Shown here: piece by piece, positions 33,355 to 44,694 of the stretch
Layout: the number at the start of each line of letters is the position of its first letter
Numbering within the stretch: position 1 is the stretch's first letter
Assembly: GCA_001599595.1 (NCBI GenBank)
Contig: BCHH01000005.1
Coordinates: forward strand, 2,434,678 to 2,498,677
Reading direction: 5' to 3'
Source: Beverwykella pulmonaria
Taxonomy: Eukaryota; Ascomycota; Dothideomycetes; Pleosporales; Melanommataceae
Length of the DNA stretch: 64,000 bases
Made by a program: the position numbers and the translations under genes
The notes under the pieces: model-generated
Seen by the model: only the letters and a program-made list of their open reading frames with translations
The model's database searches: none
What the model was told of the DNA's origin: nothing

Positions 33355-35574
33355 GATGGATTTGTGGGAAAGAGATGACTGCAGGTGGGCAACGTGTCCT
33401 TGGTGTTATATGGGCGCTGGAGCACGGGGTAGTGAGGCGAAATGTGGAGGCACATGCAAGGTGCCAAGACAAAACAGGAGGCTGCCGGTGGCGGTCGTAC
33501 GTGGCGCTGGCGGCGATGGGAGGGAAATAGGAGGAAAGGGTGAGGCGAATGTGTAGGCAGATGGTAGTGTGTAGGTGTGGGTGTGCCTAAGGGAGGGCCG
33601 TGAGGGGAGTATATGAGGGCGGTATGAGGTGAGGTGGTTTGCTAGGTACGCTTCCAGAGGTTGAGAAGACCGGCCGAAGGCGGGCCAGGAACAGGGAATG
33701 GCCGTGGCAGAAGAAAGCCGGCGAAACTCGCAGCAACAACGCGGAAAAAGCTGGACAGTCAGTCTTCTCGTCTGATTAAGCAGCCTGTGTACTTGGTATG
33801 AATTGCAGTCGTGGTGAATGAGGCTGTGTCGGGTCTTGTTGTGTCCGTCGGCCCCGGCGACCTGGGGATGCGGATGAGCGGTCAAGGGGCGCTGCCAGAG
33901 CGACGTCAGTGGGGTTTCAGCGACGGACCAGAAGGGCAGACGCAATTATCGTATCGCAGCGCGAACGGATCTGAATTTGGAGCACGGAATCGAAATAGAA
34001 TGGATTAAAAAGACGCCGCGGGGAATGGAAGCAAAGCATAAGCCTACTGTCTGACGGCTGGTTGGGGGTGGATGCAATGGTTAATATCTGCCACACGCAG
34101 GCAAGGCAGGGCTATCATGCCATGGCAAGGCTCTTCTGGTGTCCCTCAGGCCTTTCTCTCCTTGTTCTCCTCTCCTATCCTCCTGTCACAGGGCTGCCGG
34201 GCTTGCGAGAAAGGCACCGTCGGCTTCCTAGCTCGCGCTCCTGCATCGCCCATCCACCAAGACCTGAAGCAGCAGCCACGGCGCTCCATCACCGCGTCGG
34301 GCTTCGCGCCATGGCTCTATCGACTGGGCTCTGCAGTTGCTGATGTGATGGCTCTCCCAAGCCAGCATGGTGTTGCAGCCAGGTCCTGCACCACAGGCCC
34401 ACTAAGCGACCGCTTCAGCCAGTTGCAGAAATGCCTCCTTGGTCTCTCCAGCCCTGAGCTCCTTCGAATCGCGCAAGCCGCCTGGCACCTGCAACGCTGC
34501 ACGTTTGCATCGTCGGCGACAGCGGCTAGAACACACGCCCAATCGCGTAGTGAGGCTGCCATCTGGGACCTGCTGCGCACCCCCTCTTTGATAGGGCGCG
34601 GCGAGAAACACCTGCAGCGATCCAGAATCCCGAGGAAGCACTCCACGAGCCGATAGCGACCCTCGTGCTCCCTGTCCCCGTCGCCGAGATCCAATGACAA
34701 AATGCTCTACCCAGCATTTCAAAGACCTTTGCGACGACGTGACCAACCGTGCAACGGCGTCCCGACAAAAAATGAAGCATCGCGTTGTTCTCGTCAGCTC
34801 TCCAGACCATGACCTGATGCTCGCAAGATGATGAATGCGTCCGCTTCTGGGCCTCTGCTGGGTCGCATGCTTAAGATCCCCTGAGACAGCAATATAGGGG
34901 TGGGATGAGGGCATCACGAGACAGCACAAGCGATGCTCGATTCATGCTGGTCGATGGGCTTGTTCAACTCAAACAAAGTGAATGTCTCGTCCTCCACAAT
35001 TCGCCCACATTTGCCCTGATTGCCCGGGCGCTTGCGTCGCCAGGCAGCACATTTTTGGTCCTTGTTCAATTCGATCCGGACCGTATACTAGAGTTTAACA
35101 GCTGCAGTAGAGGGTCCGTCTGAGTGGTTGGGGTCGTGACAGTGCGGGGGACTTGCGACCGTAGTGGGGCAGTCTAGGTCAGGGATCACGGCCAATGGGT
35201 ACGAGACAGCCGCCACCCCGACGCCCAACGCCATTGTACGTGGGAGGGCTTGATTGAGCAGCGACACCACTGAAGAGGCACCACTAAAGAGGAATCAATA
35301 ATGGGTGCCGAGCTCGTTGTGGACGTTGGCCTGCAGAGCACGTAATGAGATCATACCGATCGATGACGGATCGTGACCAACGGGTATTTGCAGCTTGATG
35401 CATCATCCTGCTTTTCCGCTGTGCATTAACTTGTTGCTTCTCGAGCCCTGACGTCTCTCTGCGTCTTCTATAGAGAAAAGCATGACATACGAATTATGAT
35501 TCTATGCGTTCCTCGGGCAGATATACGAGGGCAGTGCAGAACAACCGTGATCCTTCTGGTATCGCGTACCGAAA
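33355..35574. other. Gene-free region upstream of the J-protein gene
   Basis: These 2.2 kb start with the promoter and leader of the J-protein gene. From 34.0 to 35.3 kb open frames of 90-195 codons exist on both strands over the same GC-rich DNA. None has a recognisable motif, membrane segment or good start context, so I do not call a gene. Confidence 0.45.
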
Positions 35575-36808
35575 TCAATGCGTGGCCATGGCATGTTCCT
35601 CGCAGCTCCAAACAGGAAGGTCTACATCAACAACAATGGGCTTATTAAACGTCTTTGGACCAGCTGAGCGAGGGCCCATAAACGCGGCGTTGATCATGAC
35701 AGTCTCTCGCCGAGAACTTCTCCTCTCAACGGTCTCCACGTCAGGCGCTGATATCAATCCGATGTCGCTCGCCAAAGGCTCTTGGCGATATGCAATTGCG
35801 CCTCCCAACATAGCCATTCTATCTGCTATTCTCTCTGCCTCACTATTTCCAACGCCCTCAGGACGTGAGGTTGATTTAAGAATGCTAGGCTGAAGTCTGC
35901 GTTCATCAGGCTGGCCCTCAACCCCCCACATCGAGCATCTGGGGATATTGGTCTGACATGTCAGCGCGCCGGAATTGTCTAGAGGACGCCCTCCTTTAAC
36001 TGTGAGATCAACGAATGATTGCTTGTTAGTCCCAGCGCCTGGGTCCTTCCAAACCTCCGTGGCCTCCTCAAGGCATCCATTTTCTGGGGTTTCGAGGTTC
36101 CACCGCACTCGTTCGACACCACGTGCTTCGTGGATGTGCCCGAAGACGGACAACATTGGACGGACACGATGCAGCGCTTGGAGAAGGACCTCGCAGCCGG
36201 ATCTGTCGTCCTTCCTTGCCGTATCACAGTGGTTCCTTGGCGGAGTGTGGGTGATAACAATGTCGCTGTCCAAAGGAATGGCATCCCACAGCATTGAAGC
36301 CCCATCAGCCTCGTACTGGAAGGCCCAGTTCCACATCTTTGGAGTGCACGGGCTTCCAAACACCTTGAAGCAGGTGTGTGGGCCTCTTTCCGCGTCGAGA
36401 TAAATAGTTGTAGCCTGATTCTCAAGATACGTAATGCGAGGCGAGTCCTTCAATAGCTTCCGGCAGCGTTCGGGATCCTGCGGTTTAGGCCATCTCCATG
36501 AGGATCCGTGTTGCGTATAGAAGTCTGCATCGAGCGTGATGTCGTGGTTTCCTGCACTCATCAGACGATGGGGATACGTGGAGTGAGGCTGAGCGCGTAC
36601 CCGCAATTACAATGATTGCTTCAAAGTTCGTTTTCTCGAGCCAATCCACAGTCTTCTTTAATTCAGAATAGCTGCCTTGGTTCGTGAGGTCTCCTGCGTG
36701 AATGAGTACGTCCCCCTTCGGAAGCTTCGGGGTCTGGTTGTGAGTGTCTGAAATGCACACAATGCGCGTCTTGCGCAGCTGTGGCGTGAGTACGTAATTC
36801 TGAGTCAT
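35575..36808 (-). CDS. Calcineurin-like metallophosphoesterase (MPPED type)
   Basis: Two exons, 36601-36808 and 35575-36551 (49-bp intron splitting the Gly codon of GNHD), give 394 residues. All five metal-binding blocks are present in order: S-D-T-H-N (Asp21, His23), H-A-G-D-L-T-N (Asp40), G-N-H-D (70-73), T-H-T-P-P and G-H-I-H-E-A-R-G. The layout with C-F-K-V-F-G-S-P between them matches fungal relatives of MPPED1/2 cyclic-nucleotide phosphodiesterases, so a phosphodiesterase with two metal ions is likely; the substrate is unknown. The last ~110 residues past the domain are not conserved in the family as I know it and have no visible motif. The start is the ATG of MTQNYV. Confidence 0.9.
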
Positions 36809-37016
36809 GATGAGCCATGTCAATCGATTGAGAGCATGGTCGTGACAAGTATGCTTCTTGATAAGGAACGAAATAGTGAGATTCGAGGGAAGTTTTGGCC
36901 TCAGTTCTGACTTCGCTAACCCTGATTGGCTCTAGCTTCCGTCCGGCCATTCCTCGACTTCAACATTCTACACGATTCTTCCCATTTTGAATAAATTCCA
37001 AAGTACTCTAAAAGCC

Positions 37017-37214
37017 ATGGACAAAGATGTTTCTCGCCTCATCTCCACGCGCGACTCGCACCCCTCCAATCCCAAGCCTCCAAGGGATCCGACTTCAGAA
37101 GCCCGTCCACCATCGCCACTCGCGGCGAGGTACACCTCCCACAAAAGGAATTTCTCGCAAAGCATAAATTTAAACGATATCTTTAATCTGATTGAAGAAG
37201 TAAGCCCGAAGTAA
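37017..37214 (+). CDS. Possible small hypothetical protein
   Basis: A 65-residue frame starts at an ATG with an AAAGCC context, 208 bp from the divergent metallophosphoesterase start. It is rich in Ser, Pro and Arg at first and ends I-N-L-N-D-I-F-N-L-I-E-E. Codons look coding-like. A GTAAGC donor at 37202, just before the stop, and an ACAATCAG acceptor at 37336 would extend it with M-Y-T-A-E-T-L-E-S-D-S-D-Y in frame. No family was recognised, so this is tentative. Confidence 0.35.
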   Translation: MDKDVSRLISTRDSHPSNPKPPRDPTSEARPPSPLAARYTSHKRNFSQSINLNDIFNLIEEVSPK

Positions 37215-38796
37215 GCAGTGACTTACAGTTTAGATCTATCGCGGGCGAGCCGAGCAAGCCTCACAAGCTTTCAGCTCCGCTTCCAGAGCCGACGGGGGTG
37301 TGCAACGCTTGCTCACCGCATTGTGTGCCACAATCAGATGTACACGGCGGAGACATTGGAGTCGGATTCGGATTACGCTTGGATAGATAGAACCCAAGAA
37401 CTTTTGGTAGTCTCTCCGGTTGTTCGATTCATGTTCGCCACGATTCGACCTCGACTCCTCGAACGTCCTGCAATTCCTCTTCTTTCCTTACCTGTCTTTC
37501 TCTCTCTTCTCTCTCTTCTCTCCCTCTTCTTTCCCTTTCCCCCTCCAATGCAGATCTCCTGTATCTTACTGTTCCACAATCACATCTTCGAGCGTTCTTC
37601 GCGAATGATTGGCCATTCCCTTTCCTTTCCCCACCATCTCGCCTTTCGCCTCCTAGGCAACAGCCCATCTCACACCCCGCAATCGTAAACATCTTTCAGC
37701 TCGGCCCCCACTCTATACAAACTCTAACTTGACTTCATTGTTGACATATGTACTACATCTAATGCGGAAAATACCGCAATACCCCTCCTGTTCCCTTCCA
37801 CGCTGACCGCAACATTCATGGACAGAACCTTTGGGATGCAGGGATTAGTAGCGATAAGGGGGAGGGGCCCGGCGGTGTGTGATCATTTTCGAGATCTTTG
37901 ATTCTCATGCTTATGTTTTTTCCCTGACCACTTGACCGACTTATCACCTCGCATACGCGCTGTGGCGACTTTCTCCCCACTTCCCCAAACTCGGCGGCCA
38001 CAAATGGTGGGCAGCAATCTCAGACTACCTTCAGACTTGACAGGATCATTAAGAAATTGAAAATGGCGTTTGGGGAAGGCAGAACCTTATCATTCGAGGG
38101 CAGAGAGCTCCGAGCTAGTGTTGTTAACGATGAAGGATCCCACGGCGAGCGATCTTTCGATGCAGAATATATTCTGGGGGATAGAGGCTTGACACAGTAC
38201 TTTTATTTTCCTTTTCTTTCATACAACACCGCATCTGAGGTCACTTCATGACTCGTGCATGTGTAATCCTCCTTTATTTGTTTCCGCACACTAGTATAGT
38301 ATCCTTTATACTAGTCCTGCCCGGGACGCACGCGTTCTACTTGCAGCGCATAGTCCTCTCTGCCTTGAACGATCGTATATCGTATGACTAGCTTGCTCTT
38401 TTCGGCCCTCCTCCTAGCATCCTCTACCACCGGAACCGAACTTATACAAATCCTACCTAGATAATGCCAAGCGCGGAACAAAACGACACCGAAACGGGTT
38501 GAGACAAGCCTTGTTTCCGTCTCCACCGCCCGCCAAGCAAAGCAAAACAGAACCTCATTGAAAAAAAACAGTGCAAGATATCCGACGTGTAAGTCGTCCC
38601 CTCCATTTTACTGCCTATATACGTGTCGTGAATGAATGTAATGCTCCACAGTAAGAAAAGGTCGGAGGAGGAAATGGTGAAAGGGAAAATTGTTTGCATG
38701 TGTCGTCCTAATCCATCGTCTCCATTCTCACCGTATTGTTTGTTTCTATCCATACTGTTCCCAAATCTTAAACATAAAATCATAATCGGCATCCAT
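37215..38796. other. Gene-poor region left of the secreted repeat protein
   Basis: It contains a long pyrimidine tract (about 37470-37550, many TCTCT/CTTCC repeats) and AT-rich DNA to 38.8 kb. The right part is the 3' flank of the secreted-protein gene. Apart from the possible extension of the small gene, nothing coding was recognised. Confidence 0.45.
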
Positions 38797-40396
38797 TTAC
38801 TGCCTCTGATTACCAGCGATAGTAGCCTCCCCCGTCTTGGAGATATTAATGCCATTCGATCCACCAACAGACTTTGACCCGTCACTTCCCTGCGTAATGC
38901 CCAAATTGCCCCCAGAGTTGACGGCATTGCCGTTCCCATCGAGCGTGATACCGGAACCCTCGGAGAAGCGTTCCGACTCTTCGGTCGCCTTGTTTCCGTT
39001 CACTTTCTCGCCCCCAGCAGCCGGCTTCGCGCCCTCCGCGGCGGCAGGTTTTGCGCCCTCTGCGGCGGGAGCCGTTGCTTCGGCTGCTGGTGCTTTTGGT
39101 GCTTCACCCTTTGCCGCCGCTGCTTCTTGTTGAGCTTTTTCACCCTCTTTCTTTGCGGCTTCACCTTCTGCTCGACCGGGTTGGGCCGCTTGAGCTGCTG
39201 CCCCTTGCTCTTTCTGGGCCTCTGCTGCGGGTTTCGGCTCAGTTGCAGCGGCGGGCTTGGGCTCTTCTGCGGCAGGCTTCGGTTCCGCGGGCTTTGCGGG
39301 CTCTGTTGTAGGTTTCGGGGCTTCCGCAGGCTTTGAGGGCTCTGCGGCAGGTTTTGGTCCTTCTGCGGGTTTGGGAGGCTCCGCTGTAGGTTTCGGGGCT
39401 TCCGCAGGCTTTGAGGGCTCTGCGGCGGGTTTGGGCGGCTCCGCTGTAGGTTTCGGGGCTTCCGCAGGCTTGGAGGGCTCTGCAGCGGGTTTTGGCTGCT
39501 CTCCGGGTTTGGGAGGCTCCGCTGTGGGCTTCGGGGCCTCTCCAGCGGGTTTTGATCCCCCTTCGGCCGGCTTAGTTGAGTTTTGGCCACCTGCGAGAAC
39601 AGTGACAGCTGGGCCAGCGGGAGCGGCTGGAGTGGCACCCGCAAGAGGCTTCGGCTTTCCTTCAGCGGCGGGTGCAGGTTTTTGACCCTCCGCGGCGGGC
39701 GTGGTTGAGTTTTGACCTGCGAGAACGGTCACGGCTGGACCGGCGGGAGCGGCAGGAGTGGCACCGGCAAGAGGTTTTGGCTTTTCTCCAGCGGCGGCAG
39801 CAGGTTTCTCTCCTTCCGCGGCGGGTTTGGGCGCCTCTTTTGGAGCTTCTGAGGGCTTTGCACCCTCACTTGCGGGCTTTGCACCCTCACTTGCGGGCTT
39901 CGCGCCCTCGCTGGCTGGCTTCGTGCCCTCGGCAGCTGGCTTCTGTCCCTCCGCTGCAGCAGCTGGTTTCTGTCCGCCACTGCTGGTGATGCCACCTCCT
40001 GGTCCACCGAGAGTCAAGCCTCCAATCGTCAAACCTCCCCCATTACCCTTCTGGCCTTGACCATTGGAGGACTGGCCCCCTCCTTTTGTTCCATTGTTAC
40101 CTCCACCCAGCTTGAGGCCACCAATTTCGATTTGTCGCTTAGCGAGAGTTGCTTCATTTGCGCGAGCAGAGAGAGAACCCTATATGGAAAGTCAGAATAG
40201 CGCCAAAAAGGACATATAGGAATGTAGGAAGTCTGATGGTACAGTCACAACTTTTGAAAAGGCAAGAGACGGAGAAGGACTATATTGATGAGATGAAATG
40301 AGGATTACATACCGTCCATCGTCGGGAATGAGCCTCACAAGCCGCGATATTAGATAGTGCCAAAAAGGAGACAGCGACCCCCGAAGTAAACTTCAT
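38797..40396 (-). CDS. Secreted Ala/Pro/Lys repeat protein with Kex2-type site
   Basis: Two exons, 40313-40396 and 38797-40179 (133-bp intron, phase 0), give 488 residues. Exon 1 encodes a signal peptide: M-K-F-T-S-G-V-A-V-S-F-L-A-L-S-N-I-A-A-C. A dibasic Lys42-Arg43 (LAKRQIEIGG) suits Kex2 processing of a short pro-segment. Next is a Gly/Asn-rich stretch with two I-G-G-L-x-L-G-G copies. About 300 residues of short repeats follow: E-G-A-K-P-A-S units of 7, A-E-P-P-K-P-A-E-A-P-K-P-T units, and two copies of A-G-A-T-P-A-A-P-A-G-P-A-V-T-V-L-A-G. The C-terminus (GITLDGNGNAVNSGGNLGIT) is Gly/Asn-rich again. There is no GPI signal, cysteine knot or enzyme motif. It is probably an extended wall or secreted polymer; the function is unknown. 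Confidence 0.8.
39306..39500 (-). repeat. Near-identical ~50-bp coding repeats
   Basis: Three copies of a ~50-bp unit beginning TGTAGGTTTCGGGGCTTCCG (plus strand) start near 39306, 39384 and 39444. They encode the S-K-P-A-E-A-P-K-P-T-(A/T)-E-P repeats of the secreted protein. Their near identity at DNA level implies recent duplication or gene conversion. Confidence 0.75.
39854..39937 (-). repeat. Four tandem 21-bp coding units (EGAKPAS)
   Basis: Exact 21-bp periodicity runs over 39854-39874, 39875-39895, 39896-39916 and 39917-39937. The first two units are identical and the last two are diverged. Each encodes one seven-residue E-G-(A/T)-K-P-A-S repeat, so length changes stay in frame. Confidence 0.85.
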
Positions 40397-42908
40397 ATTG
40401 GCGGGTGAAAGAGAGTAATATATTTACTAAAGATGTAAGCTGTCCTGCAGACTGATGAATTAAGTTAAATTGATAAGACAAGACAAGCAAAGAAACTAGA
40501 AGCGTCAAGCTTCAATAAAGAGAGACAAGAATTTAGTGAAGAAGATAGAGTGCTCCACCATTTTGTGGTTCTTCGCCCGCTCTTTTAGAAGGTCGCCTCA
40601 GATTCACAGATGTCAACACGGAACCGAGAGGCTGCATTGCGCAACGAGCACAGAAACATCTTGGCCACCTTGGCTGGAGCGGAATAGCGATCAAACATGT
40701 CCGTGCGAATGGTGTTGGTGTTTTTGAGTATGGTGGAGTCGTTGGCGTTGCGGATGGGTCACAGAAGTGCGGCAACGCTTGGCGTTTGATCGGTCCGATG
40801 GTTCTTTTTCTTACAGAAAGAAAAGTCTTGACTTGGCCAAGAGGCGTGAAGGCACTGCTATGTATTTATTTGAAGAGAAAGTTATTTGACTGGGACGTAT
40901 AGCCATGCCATCGCGAAAGTGACAAACCCATGCCAAGATAAACTGGATTCCGGTAGGAGCCGGACACGCAGGATTCCGATCTCAACTTCGCCCTAAGAGC
41001 GTTCCGGTTGGGAGAACTTGGCGGTTGTAAGAGAAAAGTGGCAACATGTCTTAGACATGAGTGACCTGCTGAGCTCGAGGTGTTGTCCAAGAAGACCAAG
41101 CCAATTCGGACGGAAGAGTCGAGCAGCGAGAGGAAAAGTGGACTTGAAAGCTCCGATCGGGAAGAAAAGTCTATGGAGGAAAGGTGAAGATTGATCTAGA
41201 TCGCATGCCGGAGCTCATCCTCTTCTCGGTCCGAGTTGCGTGAAGTAACCTGGACTGAATGTTATCAATTACACTCGTGAGGATGACCTGATAGAAACGT
41301 CCTGGATGAGGGTATAAACAATCAGCCCAGCATTTCATTGAAGCTTTACCCGCAATGTGACTTGGTGGACTATATGATGCTCTGTCATGAACATATCACA
41401 GCTCTTCGTAAACGTTATGGATTGCCAATACTGAGTTAGAAACGCAGAGGTTCTGCCAATGATTGTGATTTCATAGGTCATGGAACCTGTGCAGGGGATT
41501 GTACTCTGACTAGATATGTGGAATACTTAGTTCAAAATCTTCCCTCGTAGATACAAGAGCGTGTAGTAGTTGTGTTAGGTCAATCCTTTTGTCTTTTCAC
41601 AGGAGCTGTGTTACAGCATACTAAAACCCCGGAAGGATTGCTTGGATATGATGATACAGATATTCGATATCGTAAACATATAGCTCTTCCGCTAGTGCGC
41701 TTTGAATTCGTGGAAAAGCCGCTTCAGTCTCCATCTTGGTGAAGCAGTCGTTCCCGACGTAAAGGATGCCTTACGATGGTGTTGCGTTCGCAGTCGCCGT
41801 ATCCGTAGCCAACGTCTGTAGGCCGATGGTGCTTTCCAATAGGATGCACATATCAAGAGTGAGAAATGGAATGGGACTATGGCGGAAAAAGAGGGATCGT
41901 GATATTGTTTAGAGATAACCTCCGCTGGCCTTACCGACTTAGTACTAGCCTCCTTGCTCGTGACAACAAAGCACAGAAACCTCGTTGCAAGTCGTCCACG
42001 GGCACCAGCTATACATCGCCACAGCTTATCTATCTCATCCAAACGATCTTATACAGTAGAGGAACAGTTCTTGAACACGTGCTAATGTTTTATAGTACGG
42101 CATGTTCCCTTGTCTAAGAAGAATAGTAACGTAGGGTGCGTCTAGAAGAATCCTCACGATGTTACAAAAGGGAGTTTGATATTGCCTATAAGCCAACCTA
42201 TAATCTACATGTAAGTTTCCGTTGTCTGGGATATCATTTCCCGTGAATTAAATGTCCCTGAAGACTCTGCGTTCTTCCAGCCGGGATAGCCTCCTTTCCT
42301 ACCTTCTGCTCTTTGTGTGGTTCCCCCAATATCTTGCCGCTGAATCTTCGGTCGCACATGTGCGACTAGGCGGTCATGGAAGAAAGAATGGAGGCATCGC
42401 TACGAAGGGTGACTTGCGGGAAGGCTCTCTTTTCGAGTAATGACTCCTGGCAGCTGTAGTTGGCTGTATGGAGGCCGGTGCAGGGGCTTTCAGGGCGATT
42501 CATTCCGTTGCCCGGAATAGGATGCGTGTTTCGACATGCTCGAAGGCGACCCCAGCATTTCGGGTTCTGTAGCCTAGAAATTCGGTATGCTGACTGGGAG
42601 AATGTGCACTATACTGACAAGATATGATTTTGCAAACTGCAACACTATTTCGGAATGCGAGCAGTGTGGGATGAGGCGGGAGGTTGCAGAGAGAATGAAT
42701 CTGTGGCTCACCCGCTAGAAGTAGTTCTTGACAGAAGATCACGCGCAGAGGCATTCACTGGAAGATATTTCGAGACAATACAACAACTATATTAGAAGCC
42801 CTAGATCCCGACGCTAATTCAGTTGGGTAAGTACAGAAGTGAAATACACATCTACCCATCCACAAGACTAACGTTCAACAAGTACAGAAAGCCGGAAGAA
42901 CAAAAACC
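40397..42908. other. Gene-poor region between the secreted protein and a gene relic
   Basis: The first few hundred bases are the secreted-protein promoter. The rest is AT-rich from about 41.2 kb to 42.3 kb. Open frames of 60-116 codons are present without motifs. No transposase, reverse transcriptase or terminal repeats were recognised. Confidence 0.45.
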
Positions 42909-43504
42909 CTATTCCGGCGTCTTTTTACCATGTCGCACCGTTTCATACGCATTCGCATTCCTAGATGGAACAGTCCCAACAGCATCCGCCAACTTGAAAT
43001 AACCCGTCTCCGTATTCAAAGACCTTTCCAAATCCGTGTCGACGAGATGGGTCAGGAGTGACTTGCCATCCATTTTCTCGATGCAGAACCTGCGATTGAC
43101 AGCGCACATTTTGCAAGCGACTTGGTTGCCGAGGATTTAGTGCGGCTGCATGGAAATCTTCCTGCTTGCAACACAAGTCTTTCCCCTCGACTTCAGAATC
43201 TTGACGTACCAGCTCGGAAAGTCCACAATCCATTACTTCAGCTCGGCTTGGATTTCGGAAGACAGTGTGGAGAGGTTAGAGTAGATGCCATCGGCGTTGA
43301 AAACATTTAGATTACCGAGGTCACGAACGTGTCAAGGTCCTTCAGGGCTTCTCGCAGATTAGCCTTGGCAAGTTCCTCCTTGTGGTGCTCGAGCCGGTCT
43401 TGGAGACTGACGACCTTGCCCTGCATAGATAGTTGTTCCTGTCTGAGGCTTTCCACATCTTCTTGACTCGCTTTCAGTTGCGTGTCGGGAGTTAATTCGG
43501 TCAT
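42909..43504 (-). pseudogene. Decayed gene of unknown family (one frameshift, two in-frame stops)
   Basis: Reading starts at an ATG (MTELTPDTQL) and gives a heptad-rich helix (VVSLQDRLEHHKEELAKA) up to D-T-F-V near 43320. The plausible continuation N-L-N-V-F-N-A-D-G-I-Y-S is one frame off. From there a single frame runs to 42909 but contains TAA at 43233-43235 and TAA at 43137-43139. Text on both sides of each stop looks coding: W-I-V-D-F-P-S-W-Y-V-K-I-L before the second, and N-Q-V-A-C-K-M-C-A-V-N-R-R-F-C after it, with a possible zinc-binding C-x2-C. No GT-AG intron removes all three breaks. I do not recognise the family. Confidence 0.6.
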
Positions 43505-44694
43505 TTTTGGACTCTGAGAATGGTTAGCCCTATTCAAATGACTGAGGAGACAGTGGTGGCTGCTGGTACGTGCTGGAGACAGCTGCTATTCATAGGCGTA
43601 GCTATGGGCAGTATACGATGATTGAGGAAGGCGCAAGGTGTTGAGATGTGATGCGCGGAGTGGTAGAGAATGAGAAGACGGTTTGCTTTGGAAAGTTCAG
43701 ATCTCTGTGAGAGTCTAGCAACAGGAACGCAAAGATCTCGAGGAACCGTATCTGTGAACCCCGGACGATGAGGAGAAAAGAGTGTAGGAGGGCGGCGGGG
43801 AGGCCTTTTATCAACACTGGCGCCATCCGAACACGGATTAGCACAATGGACGACGAGGCAGGTACGCTCACTCGCTCACCACAAGTCCATGATGGGGTAT
43901 AGAGCTCTCAGTATAATTCTGGGGGGTCTACTATGCTGAATCTATAGGCCATACACTTACACTTTGACAGTAGCATGTCTACAAGAACGTTCACTACTCG
44001 TCCATAGCTGACCGGCTTGCGGCCAGTGGCAAGAACATACAGGCTCGAGAAGGCTCCTGTAGAAAGAAGTTTAAGTGATACAATGCCGCGTTCATGGCGG
44101 GTCTGGACTTGCAGGCTGAGAATAACGGCTTGGAAACATGATTCTGAAGTTTAAGCACTCTATTGCTAGTACTATCGTGGATCCGGAAATTGTTGTATCC
44201 AAATCACATTTAGTTTTTTTCTGCGAGCACAAAGCCTCAGTGGCACTTTCAACAACGGAGCATTATCACCGCCCCCAAAGCGTGTGCTCCTTTGCGAACA
44301 CATATCCCTTGACGACATTGCACTACAGCCGTAGGCAAGGTAGAGCATATGTCCGCATTAAACTTTGCTACGGATTTCTAGAGGTTGCCATAGGGTAATC
44401 TATCGCACTCAAGACTGGCGTGGAATCGCTGAGGACCGGCAACCCAACATGTGGCCTCAATGCGGGAGTGTGACCCTCGGCCCTCCTCCTACCACACTGG
44501 ATATTTTCTCGTCTGGGGAGAATAATATAGGCAGTACAAAGATGCAGGCAAAGGACAAAAGTATTGACTTTGCCCAACAAACCCCTACTGTTTCTGCCAG
44601 CAGTAGTCTTCTAGTCTCTAAGAGGTCCTCCTAACAGATTCCTATTATTCTGCACAGACGCGGAAACATGCACTATTTGGAGAGATATCCTCAT
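43505..44694. other. Intergenic region with a dispersed-repeat copy
   Basis: AT-rich DNA without a recognisable gene. A copy of the dispersed repeat (minus orientation) is listed separately at 44520-44600. Confidence 0.45.
44520..44600 (-). repeat. Dispersed repeat copy, minus orientation
   Basis: The core, read on the minus strand, is GGCAGAAACAGTAGGGG (44582-44598). It continues into a region resembling the copy in the permease intron (TTTGTCCTTTGCCTGCATCT versus TTTGTCTTCTGCCTGTATCT). Confidence 0.5.

Noticed and set aside
34072..34929. Overlapping open frames of 194 and 175 codons on opposite strands
   Set aside because: Both cover the same GC-rich DNA, with no domain, membrane segment or splice pattern to prefer either.
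39000..39990. Long open frames on both strands over the repeat region
   Set aside because: They are created by the 3-base periodicity of the secreted protein's repeats; only one frame connects to a signal peptide by a good splice.
41692..42042. 116-codon minus-strand frame, possible transposon remnant
   Set aside because: No transposase or integrase signature and no terminal repeats were found.
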